NCBI GenBank assembly: GCA_963728975.1
Contig: CAVSMF010000003.1
Span: 124,001 to 188,000, forward strand
Length of the DNA: 64,000 bases
Reading direction: 5' to 3'
From: DATFCK01 sp963728975
GTDB lineage: Bacteria; Verrucomicrobiota; Verrucomicrobiia; Chthoniobacterales; UBA10450
How positions within the stretch are numbered: position 1 is the first letter of the stretch; the number at the start of each line of letters is the position of its first letter. The position numbers were made by a program, and so were the translations under genes. Under the pieces are notes generated by a model, which searched no databases, was not told the DNA's origin, and saw only the letters and a program-made list of their open reading frames with translations. Positions 63,143 through 64,000 of this stretch are shown piece after piece.

Positions 63143-64000
<858 letters not shown>

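Overview
The window is about 57% G+C and looks like a free-living (probably soil) member of the Verrucomicrobiota, closest in style to Chthoniobacterales. This assignment is inference from gene content. The evidence is a five-gene pilus locus in the same order as Amuc_1102-1101-1100-1099-1098 of Akkermansia, a CADD-type di-iron protein otherwise known from Chlamydiae and relatives, a clpS gene followed by a DUF2017 gene, secreted proteins with Pro-Thr linkers and thrombospondin-type-3 C-termini, and several families of REP-like palindromes with RAYT transposases.

Layout. 1-8.9 kb: M1 aminopeptidase (5' end outside the window), GNAT, rpmH, tRNA-Lys(CTT), a frameshifted glycosyltransferase, a tandem palindrome array, a sulfotransferase, glutamine-dependent NAD synthetase and a CAAX-protease-like membrane protein. 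9-20.7 kb: a secreted protein of unknown function, an EEP-family hydrolase, a GlcD-type flavoprotein, FabI, a REP/RAYT unit, the CADD protein, a trehalose synthase-maltokinase fusion and an acyltransferase 3. 21-26.7 kb: three secreted proteins, including a D,D-carboxypeptidase domain fused to a beta-helix and a clan GH-A-like glycosidase. 27-35.5 kb: an ECF sigma factor with a small coupled partner, clpS/DUF2017/ybeY, NDH-2, rpmI, a 104-bp tandem repeat array, the SRP RNA gene, a MoeB-rhodanese protein and a LysM lipoprotein.

35.7-50 kb is the most unusual segment. It carries three FecR-domain proteins, one of them the N-terminus of a giant (about 3.8 kaa) Pro-Thr-linked beta-repeat surface protein, plus an outer-membrane beta-barrel protein. 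All are on the minus strand and tightly spaced. I read it as a surface-adhesin export and assembly locus without a recognisable TpsB or type I exporter.

50-54 kb holds rnd, rho and coaE. CoaE carries an in-frame REP element. 54-62 kb is the pilus locus, interrupted by a second RAYT/REP unit. The window ends in a UDP-glucuronate decarboxylase-like gene that runs off the edge.

About ten apparent single-base frame changes occur in otherwise well-conserved genes (glycosyltransferase, RAYT1, secretin, giant adhesin, and probably two signal-peptide regions). Several are explained by one doubled or missing base. This pattern fits residual assembly indels at least as well as real gene decay, so broken genes should be read with that caution. 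All family assignments were made by eye from motifs; no database search was run.
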